A DNA stretch of 64,000 bases from Acidobacteriota bacterium (GTDB lineage: Bacteria; Acidobacteriota; Terriglobia; 20CM-2-55-15), in the NCBI GenBank assembly GCA_022821145.1, contig JAJEEE010000010.1:1-64000 (forward strand). Reading direction: 5' to 3'. Shown piece by piece: positions 50,780 through 60,745 of the stretch. Below the pieces are notes generated by a model, which was given only the letters and a program-made list of their open reading frames with translations, did no database searches and had not been told where the DNA came from. Position 1 is the stretch's first letter, and each line of letters starts with the position of its first letter. The position numbers and the translations under genes are program-made.

Positions 50780-51151
50780 GCGTGCTCCTCGTGCAAGCGT
50801 AGAGCAAGAACGACGGTCCTGATCGTAAACCCGTGCCCGCCATCAACGCAAGAAAAACGGGAACTACAGCGCGTTGGGCCAAAGTACGTGCTAACAAAGT
50901 AGCATCCGACGGCGGCAGGCCAGGTAAGGTCCCAGCAGAGCGAGCCGGGGACACTCATCGCGTCGACAATAACACCGTCGGACGGCGGCGGGATTGCGGC
51001 GGGAAACGGCGCAGCACTGCGCTTCTTTCACCACCGCGGCGGTGTCCGGCTGAGTTGATCGAGGGGCATTGTCTGCATATCGATCGCGGAGCCGCGAACG
51101 GCCGATGTTGTTGTCGCAGAGAGTTCGGCGCATGAGGTTCGCCCGTCGGCC

Positions 51152-51572
51152 GTTCATGGACCACCAGGGCGGGACTTCCTCGCCGACATGTCAGCGCGAG
51201 GCAAGCATATCGCCGTTTTCGAGCGTTGCGAGGATGCGCTGACCGTGCTGGCCGCCTACACGGCTTTTCCGCCCGTCGTTCGCAACGCGCTCAAGGGCCT
51301 GCGCCCGTCGCACTCTCTGGCACTGGCAGAGAACGTGGAGTTCGGCGGGCTGGATTCGAATCACCGACTTGGACGGGGACTCGAACCTGCCGCCCGTCGT
51401 TCACGAGACCCGTCTCACGAACGCTGAATTCACAACGGCCCGGCGGTTGATGAGCGCGACCATCCCGCAAGCAGTCGAAATCGGCGGCGACGCCGGCCAA
51501 CGCCGCCTAGCCGTGCATGATGCAGCGACGCGGGAGACCGGTTCGTTGTGGCTTCGCCGTGACGAAGAATGA
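51152..51572 (+). pseudogene. Degraded VWFA-related gene (internal deletion and frameshifts)
   Basis: Fragments match VWFA paralogs: cgttcatggac..., AVFERCEDALTVLAAYTAF...LRPSHSLALAE and VHETRLTNAEFTTARRLMSATIPQAVEIGGDAGQRRLAVHDAATRETGSLWL. Confidence 0.78.
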
Positions 51573-51687
51573 CCGAGCCGGGTCGAAGAAAATGGGCCGT
51601 GCGGCGGCCCGATGATACGCTTCAGTTGTCGGTTCGCGGCGACGTCAGCGAGGATCTGCGCCGGTACTGTCGCTCCGACAACGCTGT

Positions 51688-53373
51688 ATGACACGCATCG
51701 TGGTATACGGTCCGAACCGAAGGCTGGGTACATTGGTCGCCCGACTGGCGGTCATTGTCTGTCTTTGGTCCGGCGCGAGCCTTCTATGCGCCGCGCAAGC
51801 CGGAGACGAACCCGATGTCCTGCGTGTCGGCGCCCAGCTCGTGCAGGTGAACGTCGTCGTCACCGACGACGACGGCCCCGTCCACGATCTGACGGCCGAC
51901 GACTTCACCGTGCTGGACGACGGCGTCGTACGCACGATCGAGGTGTTCGAGGTCATCCGCTCCGAGACCGGCGATTCCGATGCGGCGGCGATGCTGCCCG
52001 ACCACGTCGTATCGAACCGGCTGGACCGCCGCGGACGCCGGCCCGAATCCGCCACGGCCATTCTCGTCGACCGGCTGAACACGCTCGGCCCCGATCAGGC
52101 GTTCATGGACGACCAGGTCCGGACTTTCCTCGATGAAGCGGCAGCCGGCGGCGAGCATGTCGCCGTCCTCGAACTCCGAGAGGACGGCCTGACCGTCCTG
52201 GCCGACTTTACGAATCACGCCTCGGTCCTTCGGAACGCGCTGGAGAGCCGCCGCCCGTCCCACTCCCTGGCGATGGAGTCGAGCCAGGACTTCTTCATGG
52301 GCGGATTGGACCCCGTGCTGGCGGAAGCGGCGGGGGAATCCACCGGCGACGAAGACGACAATGCCGACGGATTGGCGACCACGTTGCTGATCCAGGTTCA
52401 ACGGTACTACATGAACCGGCGCGTCTTGCTGACGGCCGCGGCGCTCGAGGCCGGCGCACGATACTTGTCACCGTTGCCCGGCCGGAAGAACCTCGTATGG
52501 CTTTCCGCGCAGTTTCCGTTTCCGTACAGGCCTTGGCAGGACCCGCGATTCAACATCGCCGGCGCCAACCTGCCGCCCGCGACGCTCGACCGGATCGAGG
52601 ACGTCTTTCGCATCATCGTCGACAGTGACGTCGCCGTGTATCCGATCGATGCATTGGGACTCCGCAGCGAACGCTTCCGCGGCTTCGGGGGCAACCGCGA
52701 CGCGGCCGCGGACTTGAACAAAATAGTCGATCTGCCGATGAGGATCGCCGCGGTCACCGGGGGACGCACGTCGTTCAACACGAACGGGCTGACCACCCGG
52801 ATGCGCGAGGCGGTCCGTGACATGAACGCCAGCTACTCGCTCGGGTTCTACGTTCCGGAAGTCGAGTCCGACGCGGAGTTCCATGAGATCGACGTTCGTG
52901 TCGAGCGCGATGACGTCGACGTCCTGCACCGGAGCGGCTACTTCGGGTTCGACGCCTCCCCGTCGGTCGAACGCGCCCTGAACCAGACGTTGACGGATCC
53001 GTTCGACGCGACCGGCATCGGCCTGCTCGCGGCCGCGGAACCCATACCGGACGAAACGGGCAGCTATACGGTCACACTCGCAGTCGACGTGAATGACATC
53101 GACCTGATTCGGAAAGGCGACCACTGGGCCGGTTCACTCACGGTCGCGATGGGTTTCTACGCTACTTCGTTGGACGAGTATCGGCGTTTCGCGCCCGTCC
53201 GTCACGAGGTCCGCCTAACGGATTCGCAACTCGCAACGGCCCGGCAGGTGATGAGCGTGATCATCCCGCAAGCAGTCGATACGGGGAACGACGCCGGCCA
53301 TCTCCGCGTGGCCGTGCAGGATGCAGCGACGGGCGAGACCGGTTCGCTCTGGCTGAGCCTCGGCCAAGAATAG
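51688..53373 (+). CDS. Acidobacterial VWFA-related domain protein
   Basis: Signal peptide; RVGAQLVQVNVVVTDDDGPVHDLTADDFTVLDDGV; SYSLGFYVPE (TIGR03436-like). Confidence 0.88.
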   Translation: MTRIVVYGPNRRLGTLVARLAVIVCLWSGASLLCAAQAGDEPDVLRVGAQLVQVNVVVTDDDGPVHDLTADDFTVLDDGVVRTIEVFEVIRSETGDSDAAAMLPDHVVSNRLDRRGRRPESATAILVDRLNTLGPDQAFMDDQVRTFLDEAAAGGEHVAVLELREDGLTVLADFTNHASVLRNALESRRPSHSLAMESSQDFFMGGLDPVLAEAAGESTGDEDDNADGLATTLLIQVQRYYMNRRVLLTAAALEAGARYLSPLPGRKNLVWLSAQFPFPYRPWQDPRFNIAGANLPPATLDRIEDVFRIIVDSDVAVYPIDALGLRSERFRGFGGNRDAAADLNKIVDLPMRIAAVTGGRTSFNTNGLTTRMREAVRDMNASYSLGFYVPEVESDAEFHEIDVRVERDDVDVLHRSGYFGFDASPSVERALNQTLTDPFDATGIGLLAAAEPIPDETGSYTVTLAVDVNDIDLIRKGDHWAGSLTVAMGFYATSLDEYRRFAPVRHEVRLTDSQLATARQVMSVIIPQAVDTGNDAGHLRVAVQDAATGETGSLWLSLGQE

Positions 53374-53484
53374 CCGAGCCCGGTCCAAGGAAATGTCCGG
53401 TCCAAGGAAATGGGCCTCGCGGCGATCCGATGATACGCTTCAGCTACAGGTCTACGGCGACGTCGGCCGCCTCGGTAACGCTGT

Positions 53485-55194
53485 ATGACATACATCGCGC
53501 GACACGGTCCGAACGGCAGGCCGGGCACGTCGGTCGCCCGGCTGTCGGTCGTCGTCTGTCTTTGGTCGGGCGCGGACCTTCTCGGCGCGGCCCAGGTGGG
53601 CGAGGAAGCCGGCGTCCTGCGCGTCGGCACGCAGCTCGTGCAGGTGAACGTCGTCGTGACCGGCGACGAGGGCCCCATCCGGGACCTGACCGTCGACGAC
53701 TTCACCGTCCTGGACGACGGCGTCGAACGCCGTATCGAGGTCTTCGACGTGATCCGCTCCGCGACGGATGACGCCGATCCGGCGGCGATGCTCCCCGACG
53801 GCATCGTGTCGAACCGCCTCGATCGCCGTGGACGACGGCCGGAATCCGTCACGGCCATCCTCATCGATCGGGTGAATACGCAGGTTATCGACCAGCCGTT
53901 CATGGACGACCAGGTCCGGTCGTTCCTCGACGACGCGTCGGCCACCGGCGAGCACGTCGCCGTTCTCGAACTCGGCGAGGAGGGGCTGACTGTCCTGGCC
54001 GACTTCACGGCTCACCCCGTGGCTGTTCGCGACGCGCTCCAGTCCCGACGCCCATCGCACTCGCTGGCGTTGGAATCGAGCCGGGATTTCGTCACGGGCG
54101 AGATGGACCCGGTGCGCGCGGGAACGGAGGGATTTCCTCACGCCAACGATTACATCCGATCGAGCCTGGAATTCTTCTGGGGACGGGACCCCATGAGCGC
54201 AATGACGGCAGCACGATCGCCCTTCCGGCTATACGCGGACGTGCTCTCGCGCCAGATTGAAGCGTATTACATGGAACGGCGAGTCGTACTGACGGTTGCC
54301 GCACTCGAGGCGACGGCCCGGCACCTGTCAGAGTTTCCCGGCCGCAAGAACCTCGTGTGGCTCTCCGCGCGGTTTCCGTTTCCGTTCCGGCCGTGGCAGG
54401 ACCCTCGACTCAACTTCGCTGCCGCGAGCGGGTGGCCGCATTCCACTCTGGATCGAATCGACGAGGCGTTTCGCAGGATCGTCGACAGCGACGTCGCCGT
54501 GTATCCGATCGATGCACTGGGCCTACCCGCTCGATCGGACGCAACAATCGGCATTCAGATGGAGATCGCCGAAATCACGGGCGGACGCGTGTCGTTCAAC
54601 ACCAACGGACCGGCCGCACGCATGCATCAGGCGGCCCGGGACACGGGCACCAACTACTCGTTGGGATTCTACGTCCCGGAAGTCGAGTCCGACGCGGAGT
54701 TTCACGAACTGGAGGTTCGCGTGGACCGCGACGGCGTCGACGTACTGCATCGGAGCGGCTACTTCGGATTCGGCGCCGACGCGCCGGGTTCAGGCGACCT
54801 GGACCGGACCCTGCAGGACCCGTTCAACGCGATGGGAGTCGGCCTGCTCGCCACGGCGGAACCCGTTCCGGCCGCGCCCGGCCTGTATACGGTCACCCTC
54901 GCCATCGACGTGAACGACATCGACCTGATCCGGGAAGCCGATCACTGGACCGGATCGCTCGCGGTTGTGACGAGCTTCTACATCACCGAATTGGACCGGT
55001 ACTCGAACGGGCCGCCCGTCATGCACGCGATCCGGCTCACCGACGCCGAATACGAGACGGCGCAGCGGTTGTCGAACGTCGTTCTCGAGGACGTCGTCGA
55101 AACCGACGGCTACGCCGGTCATCTCCGCGTGGCCGTGCAGGATGCAGCGACGGGCGAGACCGGTTCGCTCTGGCTGAGCCTCGGCGAGGAGTAA
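53485..55194 (+). CDS. Acidobacterial VWFA-related domain protein (paralog)
   Basis: Same domain layout as 51688..53373; near-identical 3' end. Confidence 0.88.
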   Translation: MTYIARHGPNGRPGTSVARLSVVVCLWSGADLLGAAQVGEEAGVLRVGTQLVQVNVVVTGDEGPIRDLTVDDFTVLDDGVERRIEVFDVIRSATDDADPAAMLPDGIVSNRLDRRGRRPESVTAILIDRVNTQVIDQPFMDDQVRSFLDDASATGEHVAVLELGEEGLTVLADFTAHPVAVRDALQSRRPSHSLALESSRDFVTGEMDPVRAGTEGFPHANDYIRSSLEFFWGRDPMSAMTAARSPFRLYADVLSRQIEAYYMERRVVLTVAALEATARHLSEFPGRKNLVWLSARFPFPFRPWQDPRLNFAAASGWPHSTLDRIDEAFRRIVDSDVAVYPIDALGLPARSDATIGIQMEIAEITGGRVSFNTNGPAARMHQAARDTGTNYSLGFYVPEVESDAEFHELEVRVDRDGVDVLHRSGYFGFGADAPGSGDLDRTLQDPFNAMGVGLLATAEPVPAAPGLYTVTLAIDVNDIDLIREADHWTGSLAVVTSFYITELDRYSNGPPVMHAIRLTDAEYETAQRLSNVVLEDVVETDGYAGHLRVAVQDAATGETGSLWLSLGEE

Positions 55195-55250
55195 CCGGCC
55201 CGGCCGCGGGCGCGGGACAACGATTCGACCCCCGCTCGCCGGAAGCGTCG

Positions 55251-56042
55251 CTACGACTTCTCGGGACCGCGTTTGTGCGAATAGAGAGGACTGTATTCCA
55301 GTCCGTATGGAGTGGTGCGCTTCGTGGCGGCTTTCTCCCGGGAGTACTCTTTCCGAGACCGCCAGATCTCCGCCACCTCCGCCTCCGTACAATCGTCCAG
55401 GGCGATCTCCTCGCGCGGCACGAAGAATACCTGACCGATCGGCATGCTGTGTATCCCGGAGATTCCCTCTCCGGGTTCCAGGACGTAACGGAATTCGGAG
55501 TCGTGGACGTACCAATCCGTTTCGACCCGTACGACCAACATCGGCGCGATCGGCCGCTCGATCATGTTGAGAACGGGAACGTACACGGTGTCCCAGGCGG
55601 CCTCGGTGCGGAAGTTCGTCGCGCCGCGGAGCGTGACGGCGCCCGCCGGAGTGCCGAGGTCTTCGGGTACGAAGAACGCTCGCGCCAAGGCGGGCGCGGA
55701 CTTCGGGGGGAGCGGCGGGTTCGCGACCATGAACTCCACGTCGTGCCGCATCTTGCCGTTGCTCCCGACCGGAAGCGCGTAAGTGATCGAGAAGATCGCC
55801 TGCCGATCCCCGGAGGCCGCGGTGACGAAATAGGTGAAGCGGTATTGCCCGTCGCCGAGGAACTCGACGTGATACGACTCCGCCGGCTCCAGCGGCGGAT
55901 AGACCAGAAACCCGAGGGCGCTCCCGGCCTCCAGGACCGGGCAGTTGCGCGAGTGTTGCGGCAGGTGCGGCCGCTGGGATTCCTTACGCGGCTTCAAGCC
56001 GACACCGGGCCGCGTCGAATTGGGGAACATCCGGACTCTCAT
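55251..56042 (-). CDS. Hypothetical protein
   Basis: Long ORF with plausible beta-rich sequence; exact start uncertain. Confidence 0.55.
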   Translation of the reverse strand: MRVRMFPNSTRPGVGLKPRKESQRPHLPQHSRNCPVLEAGSALGFLVYPPLEPAESYHVEFLGDGQYRFTYFVTAASGDRQAIFSITYALPVGSNGKMRHDVEFMVANPPLPPKSAPALARAFFVPEDLGTPAGAVTLRGATNFRTEAAWDTVYVPVLNMIERPIAPMLVVRVETDWYVHDSEFRYVLEPGEGISGIHSMPIGQVFFVPREEIALDDCTEAEVAEIWRSRKEYSREKAATKRTTPYGLEYSPLYSHKRGPEKS

Positions 56043-56145
56043 GGGCAGATGACAGGCGACGGGCGGTTCGTGTCGATGACGAGCGGGAAACCGTGCGCTC
56101 GAGGAACCGAGCGGCGGCCACGCCCCGCGCCGCGCGCGGCGCCGG

Positions 56146-56730
56146 CTACTGGTTCGGGTTGATGCCGCGGGTCCGGCTCAACCACTCGACAAGGGTTTCC
56201 AATTCTTCGTCCGTGATCACCGCGCCCTGTTCTCTCATGTTGACCAGCACGACGCGCCATCCGTCGAGCGAGTACCGCGACTCGTTGATCCGGTCCATGC
56301 CGTGACACGGCGTACACGCCCTCTCCATCAGCCGGAACGCTTCCGGATCCGTGAAGAACACGGTGATCTCGGGAGGAATGTACGACCGGGGGAATGCCTC
56401 CGAGTCCGCGCCGAACTCGGCCACGAGCCAATCGAGGAGAAGGTTCCGGTCGTCGTCGGAGAGGACCACGTCCTCGTAGTCCATGTGCTGGGAGTCGATG
56501 AGATCCACCCATCCGGCTCTGTCCAGGGCAAAAAAGGCGTAGTCGTCGATGCCGTGGCACGAAATGCAGTTCTGGCGTATGACCTGCCACACGGGGCCAT
56601 CCGGTCGTTCGACGCTCGGCCGGGCGGCGCTCCTGTCCTGCGCGCCCGCGGACGCGCCCGGCGGGACCCACAGCCCCACGAGGACGAGGACCGCCCACGA
56701 TGTTGCGGATTTTCTGGAGTTCGCCTTCAT
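56146..56730 (-). CDS. Secreted c-type cytochrome with two CXXCH motifs
   Basis: Signal peptide; CISCHGIDDY and CTPCHGMDRI. Confidence 0.82.
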   Translation of the reverse strand: MKANSRKSATSWAVLVLVGLWVPPGASAGAQDRSAARPSVERPDGPVWQVIRQNCISCHGIDDYAFFALDRAGWVDLIDSQHMDYEDVVLSDDDRNLLLDWLVAEFGADSEAFPRSYIPPEITVFFTDPEAFRLMERACTPCHGMDRINESRYSLDGWRVVLVNMREQGAVITDEELETLVEWLSRTRGINPNQ

Positions 56731-56859
56731 CCGCCGTCTTCCTCGATTGAGTTCATCCAACCCGCGTGAGGGAACGCTTCTCGCAAAAACCGATGATCGC
56801 CGCGCAGACCCGAAGGATCGGGCGCGCGGCGATCATGAAACGGCGGTTCCGGTTCGGGC

Positions 56860-58242
56860 CTAGGCTATGGATAGCCGTCCCGTGCTGTCACCGAGTACGC
56901 CTCGCTTGAGACCGTACAACTCGCTCAGCTCGGGGCCGTACAACTCGACCGGCTCGATATCGTACAGCTCGAGGACGCCGAGGAGCATGTTCGAACACCG
57001 CTCGACGTTGTCCGGGTACACGATGTGACGATTGCCCCGGAAGGTCCCGTCGACGCCGCCCACCAGGATGACGGGCACTTTCTCATGAGCGTGGCGATGG
57101 GAGTTGCCCATGTTGGTGCCCTTGTAGATCAGCACGTGATCGAGAACGCTTCCGTCGCCGTCGGGAATGTTCTTCAACTTCTCGACGAAGTACGCGAGGT
57201 TCTGGACGTGATACCGGTTGATCTTGGCGTAGTTGGCGATGTTGTCCGGCTTGTCGCCGTGATGGGACGATCCGTGCCACCCGCCGTCGAACCCGGACTC
57301 GGGGAAGGTGGTGCCGGTCAGATCGCGGCCCAGCATGAACGTGATCGAACGCGTGATGTCTCCCTCGAAAGCCAGCGCCATCAGGTCGTACATCAAGTGG
57401 AAATGGTCGTGCTTGCTCTGGGGCACGCCGAAGGGGATCTCCTCGGTGGGCTCCGCCACGTTCTTGTCCATCGCGATCTGGATGCGGCGTTCGATCTCGC
57501 GGACATTGTCCAGATAGGTGTCAAGGCGGGCCTGATCTCCCGCGGGCAGGTCGCGCTTCAGCGCGGGGATCTCGCGGGTGACCGAATCGAGGATGCTGGC
57601 GTTCCGCATGCGTCCCCGCAGCCGCTCCTCGGTGCTCGTCCCGTCGCCGAACAGCCGCTCGAAGGCCACGCGGGGGTTCGTTTCGGTCGGCAGCGGCTGG
57701 GTGGGCGTCGGCCACGAGATGCTGTTGGAGTAGGCGCAACTGTAGCCGAAGTTGCACCCGCCGAAGTTGCCGGTATCCTCGATCCCGAGCTGAAGCGACG
57801 ACAGGATCGTGTCCTGGCCGTACTTCTTCGCGACCATCTGATCGACCGTGACGCCCAGATACGGGTTCACGTTGTTCCGTCGCGGGCGGGCGCCGGACAA
57901 CAACGCGGCGCCGCGCGCGTGATCGCCCGCGGGTTCTTCGAGGGTCGGCGCCGAGGCCGTTGCATCGAGGTTGGTGAGGAGAACCGTGTGGTCCCGGAAC
58001 GGCTCCAACGGTTTCGTGATGTAGGAGAAGTCGAAATCGGAGCCTTCCTGCGCGGGGCTCCAATAGCCCGGGGCCGCCCCGTGCGGGTGCCAGATCCCCA
58101 CGAAACGGGGGGTCGGCGCCGCCGCCGTCTGGTTCAACGGCGTTTGAGCCGGAAGCATCGATTCCATCAACGGCAGGGACACCGTCGCGCCGACGCCCTT
58201 CAGGAACGTCCGGCGGGGGATCGCCTTCTTGGTGATAAACAT
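56860..58242 (-). CDS. DUF1552 domain protein (module copy 2)
   Basis: MFITKKAIPRRTFLKGVGATVSLPLMESM; aligns with 45820..47145. Confidence 0.92.
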   Translation of the reverse strand: MFITKKAIPRRTFLKGVGATVSLPLMESMLPAQTPLNQTAAAPTPRFVGIWHPHGAAPGYWSPAQEGSDFDFSYITKPLEPFRDHTVLLTNLDATASAPTLEEPAGDHARGAALLSGARPRRNNVNPYLGVTVDQMVAKKYGQDTILSSLQLGIEDTGNFGGCNFGYSCAYSNSISWPTPTQPLPTETNPRVAFERLFGDGTSTEERLRGRMRNASILDSVTREIPALKRDLPAGDQARLDTYLDNVREIERRIQIAMDKNVAEPTEEIPFGVPQSKHDHFHLMYDLMALAFEGDITRSITFMLGRDLTGTTFPESGFDGGWHGSSHHGDKPDNIANYAKINRYHVQNLAYFVEKLKNIPDGDGSVLDHVLIYKGTNMGNSHRHAHEKVPVILVGGVDGTFRGNRHIVYPDNVERCSNMLLGVLELYDIEPVELYGPELSELYGLKRGVLGDSTGRLSIA

Positions 58243-58299
58243 GGACGCGGCCTCCTTCACTCGCAAGATGCAGGCATGCCTGTCGGCATACTAAGTCCG

Positions 58300-60690
58300 C
58301 TATTCGGCCGATGCAAGTTCTTCCGACCTCGCACGCATCAGAAACTGCGGGCTCTCGACGATGCCCTTGACGATCGAGCTGAACCGGTATCCGTCCTGCT
58401 CCGCATCCCGGACGATCGAACGGATCGAGGGCATATCGGAGTATTGGACGCCACGCCCCAGGGCGTACGTCATCATGTTCCGGGTAATCGTCCGGACATA
58501 CTGCGGCGTGTAGCCCAGCAGGAACTGCCGCAGCTCGGCGGGTCCGTTGACCACCGTGCCGTCGTGAAGCTCCACCGTCGTATCGAACGGCGTCCGGTCC
58601 TCGTCTCCCCGATCGGTTCGCCAGCTTCCGTCGGCGTCGAAGTTCTCGAGCGCGAAACCGATGGGATCCATCAGCCTGTGGCACGTCGCGCACGGTTCGT
58701 TCACACGGTGGATGGTCATCTGCTCGCGCAACGTGAGAACCCTTCCATCGTCGTTGCCGGAGTCCTCCAGGGCCGGAACGTTCGGCGGTGGGGCCGGCGC
58801 CGGACTGCCGAGAATGTTCTCCAGGATCCAGACCCCGCGCTTGACGGGCGAGGTCCTGAAATTCTGAGTGAACGTGATCGACAGGAAGCTCCCCTGCCCC
58901 AGCAGCCCCCGGCGATAGTCCAACTCCGGCCCGAGGTTCACGCGGCGGAAGTGGGAGCCGTAAATGCCCGGGATGCCGTAGTGTTGGGCCAGCCTCTCGT
59001 TGATGTACGTGTAGTCCGCCGTCAACAGGTCGACGATGCTGCGGTCCTCCCGGATGATGCTGTCGAACAGCAACTCCGTTTCGCGGTGGAAGCTCCGCCT
59101 CAGATCATCGTCCCAGTTGGGATAGAACTTGCCGTCGGGGAACGTCACGGGCAGGTTTCGCAGGTACAGCAACTGGTTGGCAAAATTCTCCACGAGAGCT
59201 TCGGATCGGGCGTCCCGGAGCATGCGGTCGACCTGCTGTCCGAGCACCGTGGGATCGCCCAGCCGCCCCGCGGCCGCGAGGTCGATCAACTCGTCGTCGG
59301 GGATGCTGCTCCACAGGAAGAATGACAAGCGAGACGCCAATTCCAGATCATCGATGCGATAGGTCTCGCCCGGAGCCAGACCGGCCGGCTCCCTTTCCAG
59401 GCGCACCAGGAACTGCGGGCTGGCCAGGATCCTGCGGAGCGCCAACTCGATCCCGTCCTCGAAGCCGCCATCGGCGCGACCCTCGTTGTAGAACACCATC
59501 AAGGCCTCGAGGTCCTGCGCGTCCACGGGACGTCGAAAGGCCTGCCTGGCCAGCGTCGAAATGATCTCGTTCGCGCAGGACGCTTCCTGATCCGGGTTCT
59601 CGGGCCGGCACGTGAAGACCTTGCGGATGCTGGGCGAGTCCGTCGGCCGCTCGGCGCCGAACGGCCCGGAGATCCTGAAGAAGCCGATGATCGGGGGATA
59701 CTGCAACTGTGCGATGCGGTTGTTCTCCAGGGACTTCCGATCGTATTCCTGGACCATGTTGAGGCTGGGTCCGTAGTTCCTCGCAAGGAACGTGGCCCCC
59801 ACGTCGCGAGTGCCGGCCCGCACGTAGGCCGTCACATCGATGGATCCGTCATTCTCCGCGGACATGCCGGAACTGATGCCGACGCCGGTATAGTCGGCCA
59901 CCCCGATGCGCTCGCCGTCGACCAGGAACACGACGCGCTCTCCCGGGTGAAAGCTCCCCAGGCCGTAGTTCTGGACCGAGAACCTGTATTCGCCGTCGGC
60001 CGGGAAGGTGTGACGAACGCGCATGCCGCCGCGCGTGCCGAACGGCAGTCCCTCGATGTGATGCGACTGCGACGTGTCGGCCGACGCGATGTAGCTGGCC
60101 TGCGTCGGGGACCGCCAGTAGCCGACCGCCATGCGGGCGATCCGCGCCGCCGCCGTCAGGTAGGATTCCAGCAGCGTCGGGGACAACGTCAAGGAACCCG
60201 CGACGTTGTCGAAGCCGTCCGCCGAATCGTCCGGAGGCAGGAACAGCGCGGGATCGATTTCAAGGTCGATAAGGTCGCGAACCGCGTTGGCGTATTCGGC
60301 CCGGTTCATGCGGTGCATCACGATGGATCCGGGATTCGGACGATCGGCCGCGGCGCTGTCGATCGTGTTCTCCAGCCAGTCCCGAAGCGCCTCGTACTCC
60401 GCCTGGGCGGGCCGCCGCACGCCGGCCGGAGGCATCACGCCGGCCCGCAGTTTGCGTATGACCGTTTCCCACAACTCGGCGTTGCTCGCGATATCGGAGA
60501 AATCGGCGTTCTCCAGCGTCAGGTTCGCCGTTCGGACCTGATCGCTGTGGCAGGTGACGCAATACGTATCGACCACTGCCTTGTGGTTCCGCGCGTCGGC
60601 GGGTAAATCGGCAGCGGTCGAGACACCCTGCCCGTAGCCGGGGACCGCAGCCAGCAAAGCGATGCAACTGATTGCCCACGCCGTCTTCAT
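58300..60690 (-). CDS. DUF1592/DUF1588/DUF1585-type protein with cytochrome c-like motifs (module copy 2)
   Basis: YCVTCHSDQ, NRAEYANAVRDLIDL, ASRLSFFLWSSIPDDEL, CATCHRLMDPIGFALENFD. Confidence 0.92.
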   Translation of the reverse strand: MKTAWAISCIALLAAVPGYGQGVSTAADLPADARNHKAVVDTYCVTCHSDQVRTANLTLENADFSDIASNAELWETVIRKLRAGVMPPAGVRRPAQAEYEALRDWLENTIDSAAADRPNPGSIVMHRMNRAEYANAVRDLIDLEIDPALFLPPDDSADGFDNVAGSLTLSPTLLESYLTAAARIARMAVGYWRSPTQASYIASADTSQSHHIEGLPFGTRGGMRVRHTFPADGEYRFSVQNYGLGSFHPGERVVFLVDGERIGVADYTGVGISSGMSAENDGSIDVTAYVRAGTRDVGATFLARNYGPSLNMVQEYDRKSLENNRIAQLQYPPIIGFFRISGPFGAERPTDSPSIRKVFTCRPENPDQEASCANEIISTLARQAFRRPVDAQDLEALMVFYNEGRADGGFEDGIELALRRILASPQFLVRLEREPAGLAPGETYRIDDLELASRLSFFLWSSIPDDELIDLAAAGRLGDPTVLGQQVDRMLRDARSEALVENFANQLLYLRNLPVTFPDGKFYPNWDDDLRRSFHRETELLFDSIIREDRSIVDLLTADYTYINERLAQHYGIPGIYGSHFRRVNLGPELDYRRGLLGQGSFLSITFTQNFRTSPVKRGVWILENILGSPAPAPPPNVPALEDSGNDDGRVLTLREQMTIHRVNEPCATCHRLMDPIGFALENFDADGSWRTDRGDEDRTPFDTTVELHDGTVVNGPAELRQFLLGYTPQYVRTITRNMMTYALGRGVQYSDMPSIRSIVRDAEQDGYRFSSIVKGIVESPQFLMRARSEELASAE

Positions 60691-60716
60691 GGCCGGCTCC
60701 ATCGGATCCAATAATG

Positions 60717-60745
60717 TTGAACGGAATTCTAATGCAAACTATGAT
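60717..60745 (+). promoter_or_regulatory. Candidate promoter for ankyrin gene (copy 2) in divergent intergenic region
   Basis: TTGAAC - 17 bp - TATGAT. Confidence 0.5.

Larger units (their letters stand above)
47420..50900. other. Lower-GC accessory island (candidate horizontally acquired segment)
   Basis: Visible drop in GC and GC3 relative to flanks; few intact genes; lies between DUF1552 gene and a degraded VWFA-related gene. Confidence 0.55.

Noticed and set aside
47420-50900. Transposon, integron or prophage at the island
   Set aside because: No transposase, integrase, phage gene, terminal inverted repeats or att-like duplication that I could see
50833-51135. 100-aa plus-strand ORF upstream of the pseudogene
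   Set aside because: Arg/Cys-rich with no domain or SD; likely non-coding or decayed sequence
51350-51366. tRNA T-arm-like string ggattcgaatc
   Set aside because: No acceptor stem, D-arm or anticodon arm around it; lies at the deletion junction of the VWFA pseudogene
57025-59325. 766-aa plus-strand ORF
   Set aside because: Antisense to DUF1552/DUF1592 copy 2, low-complexity Arg-rich translation
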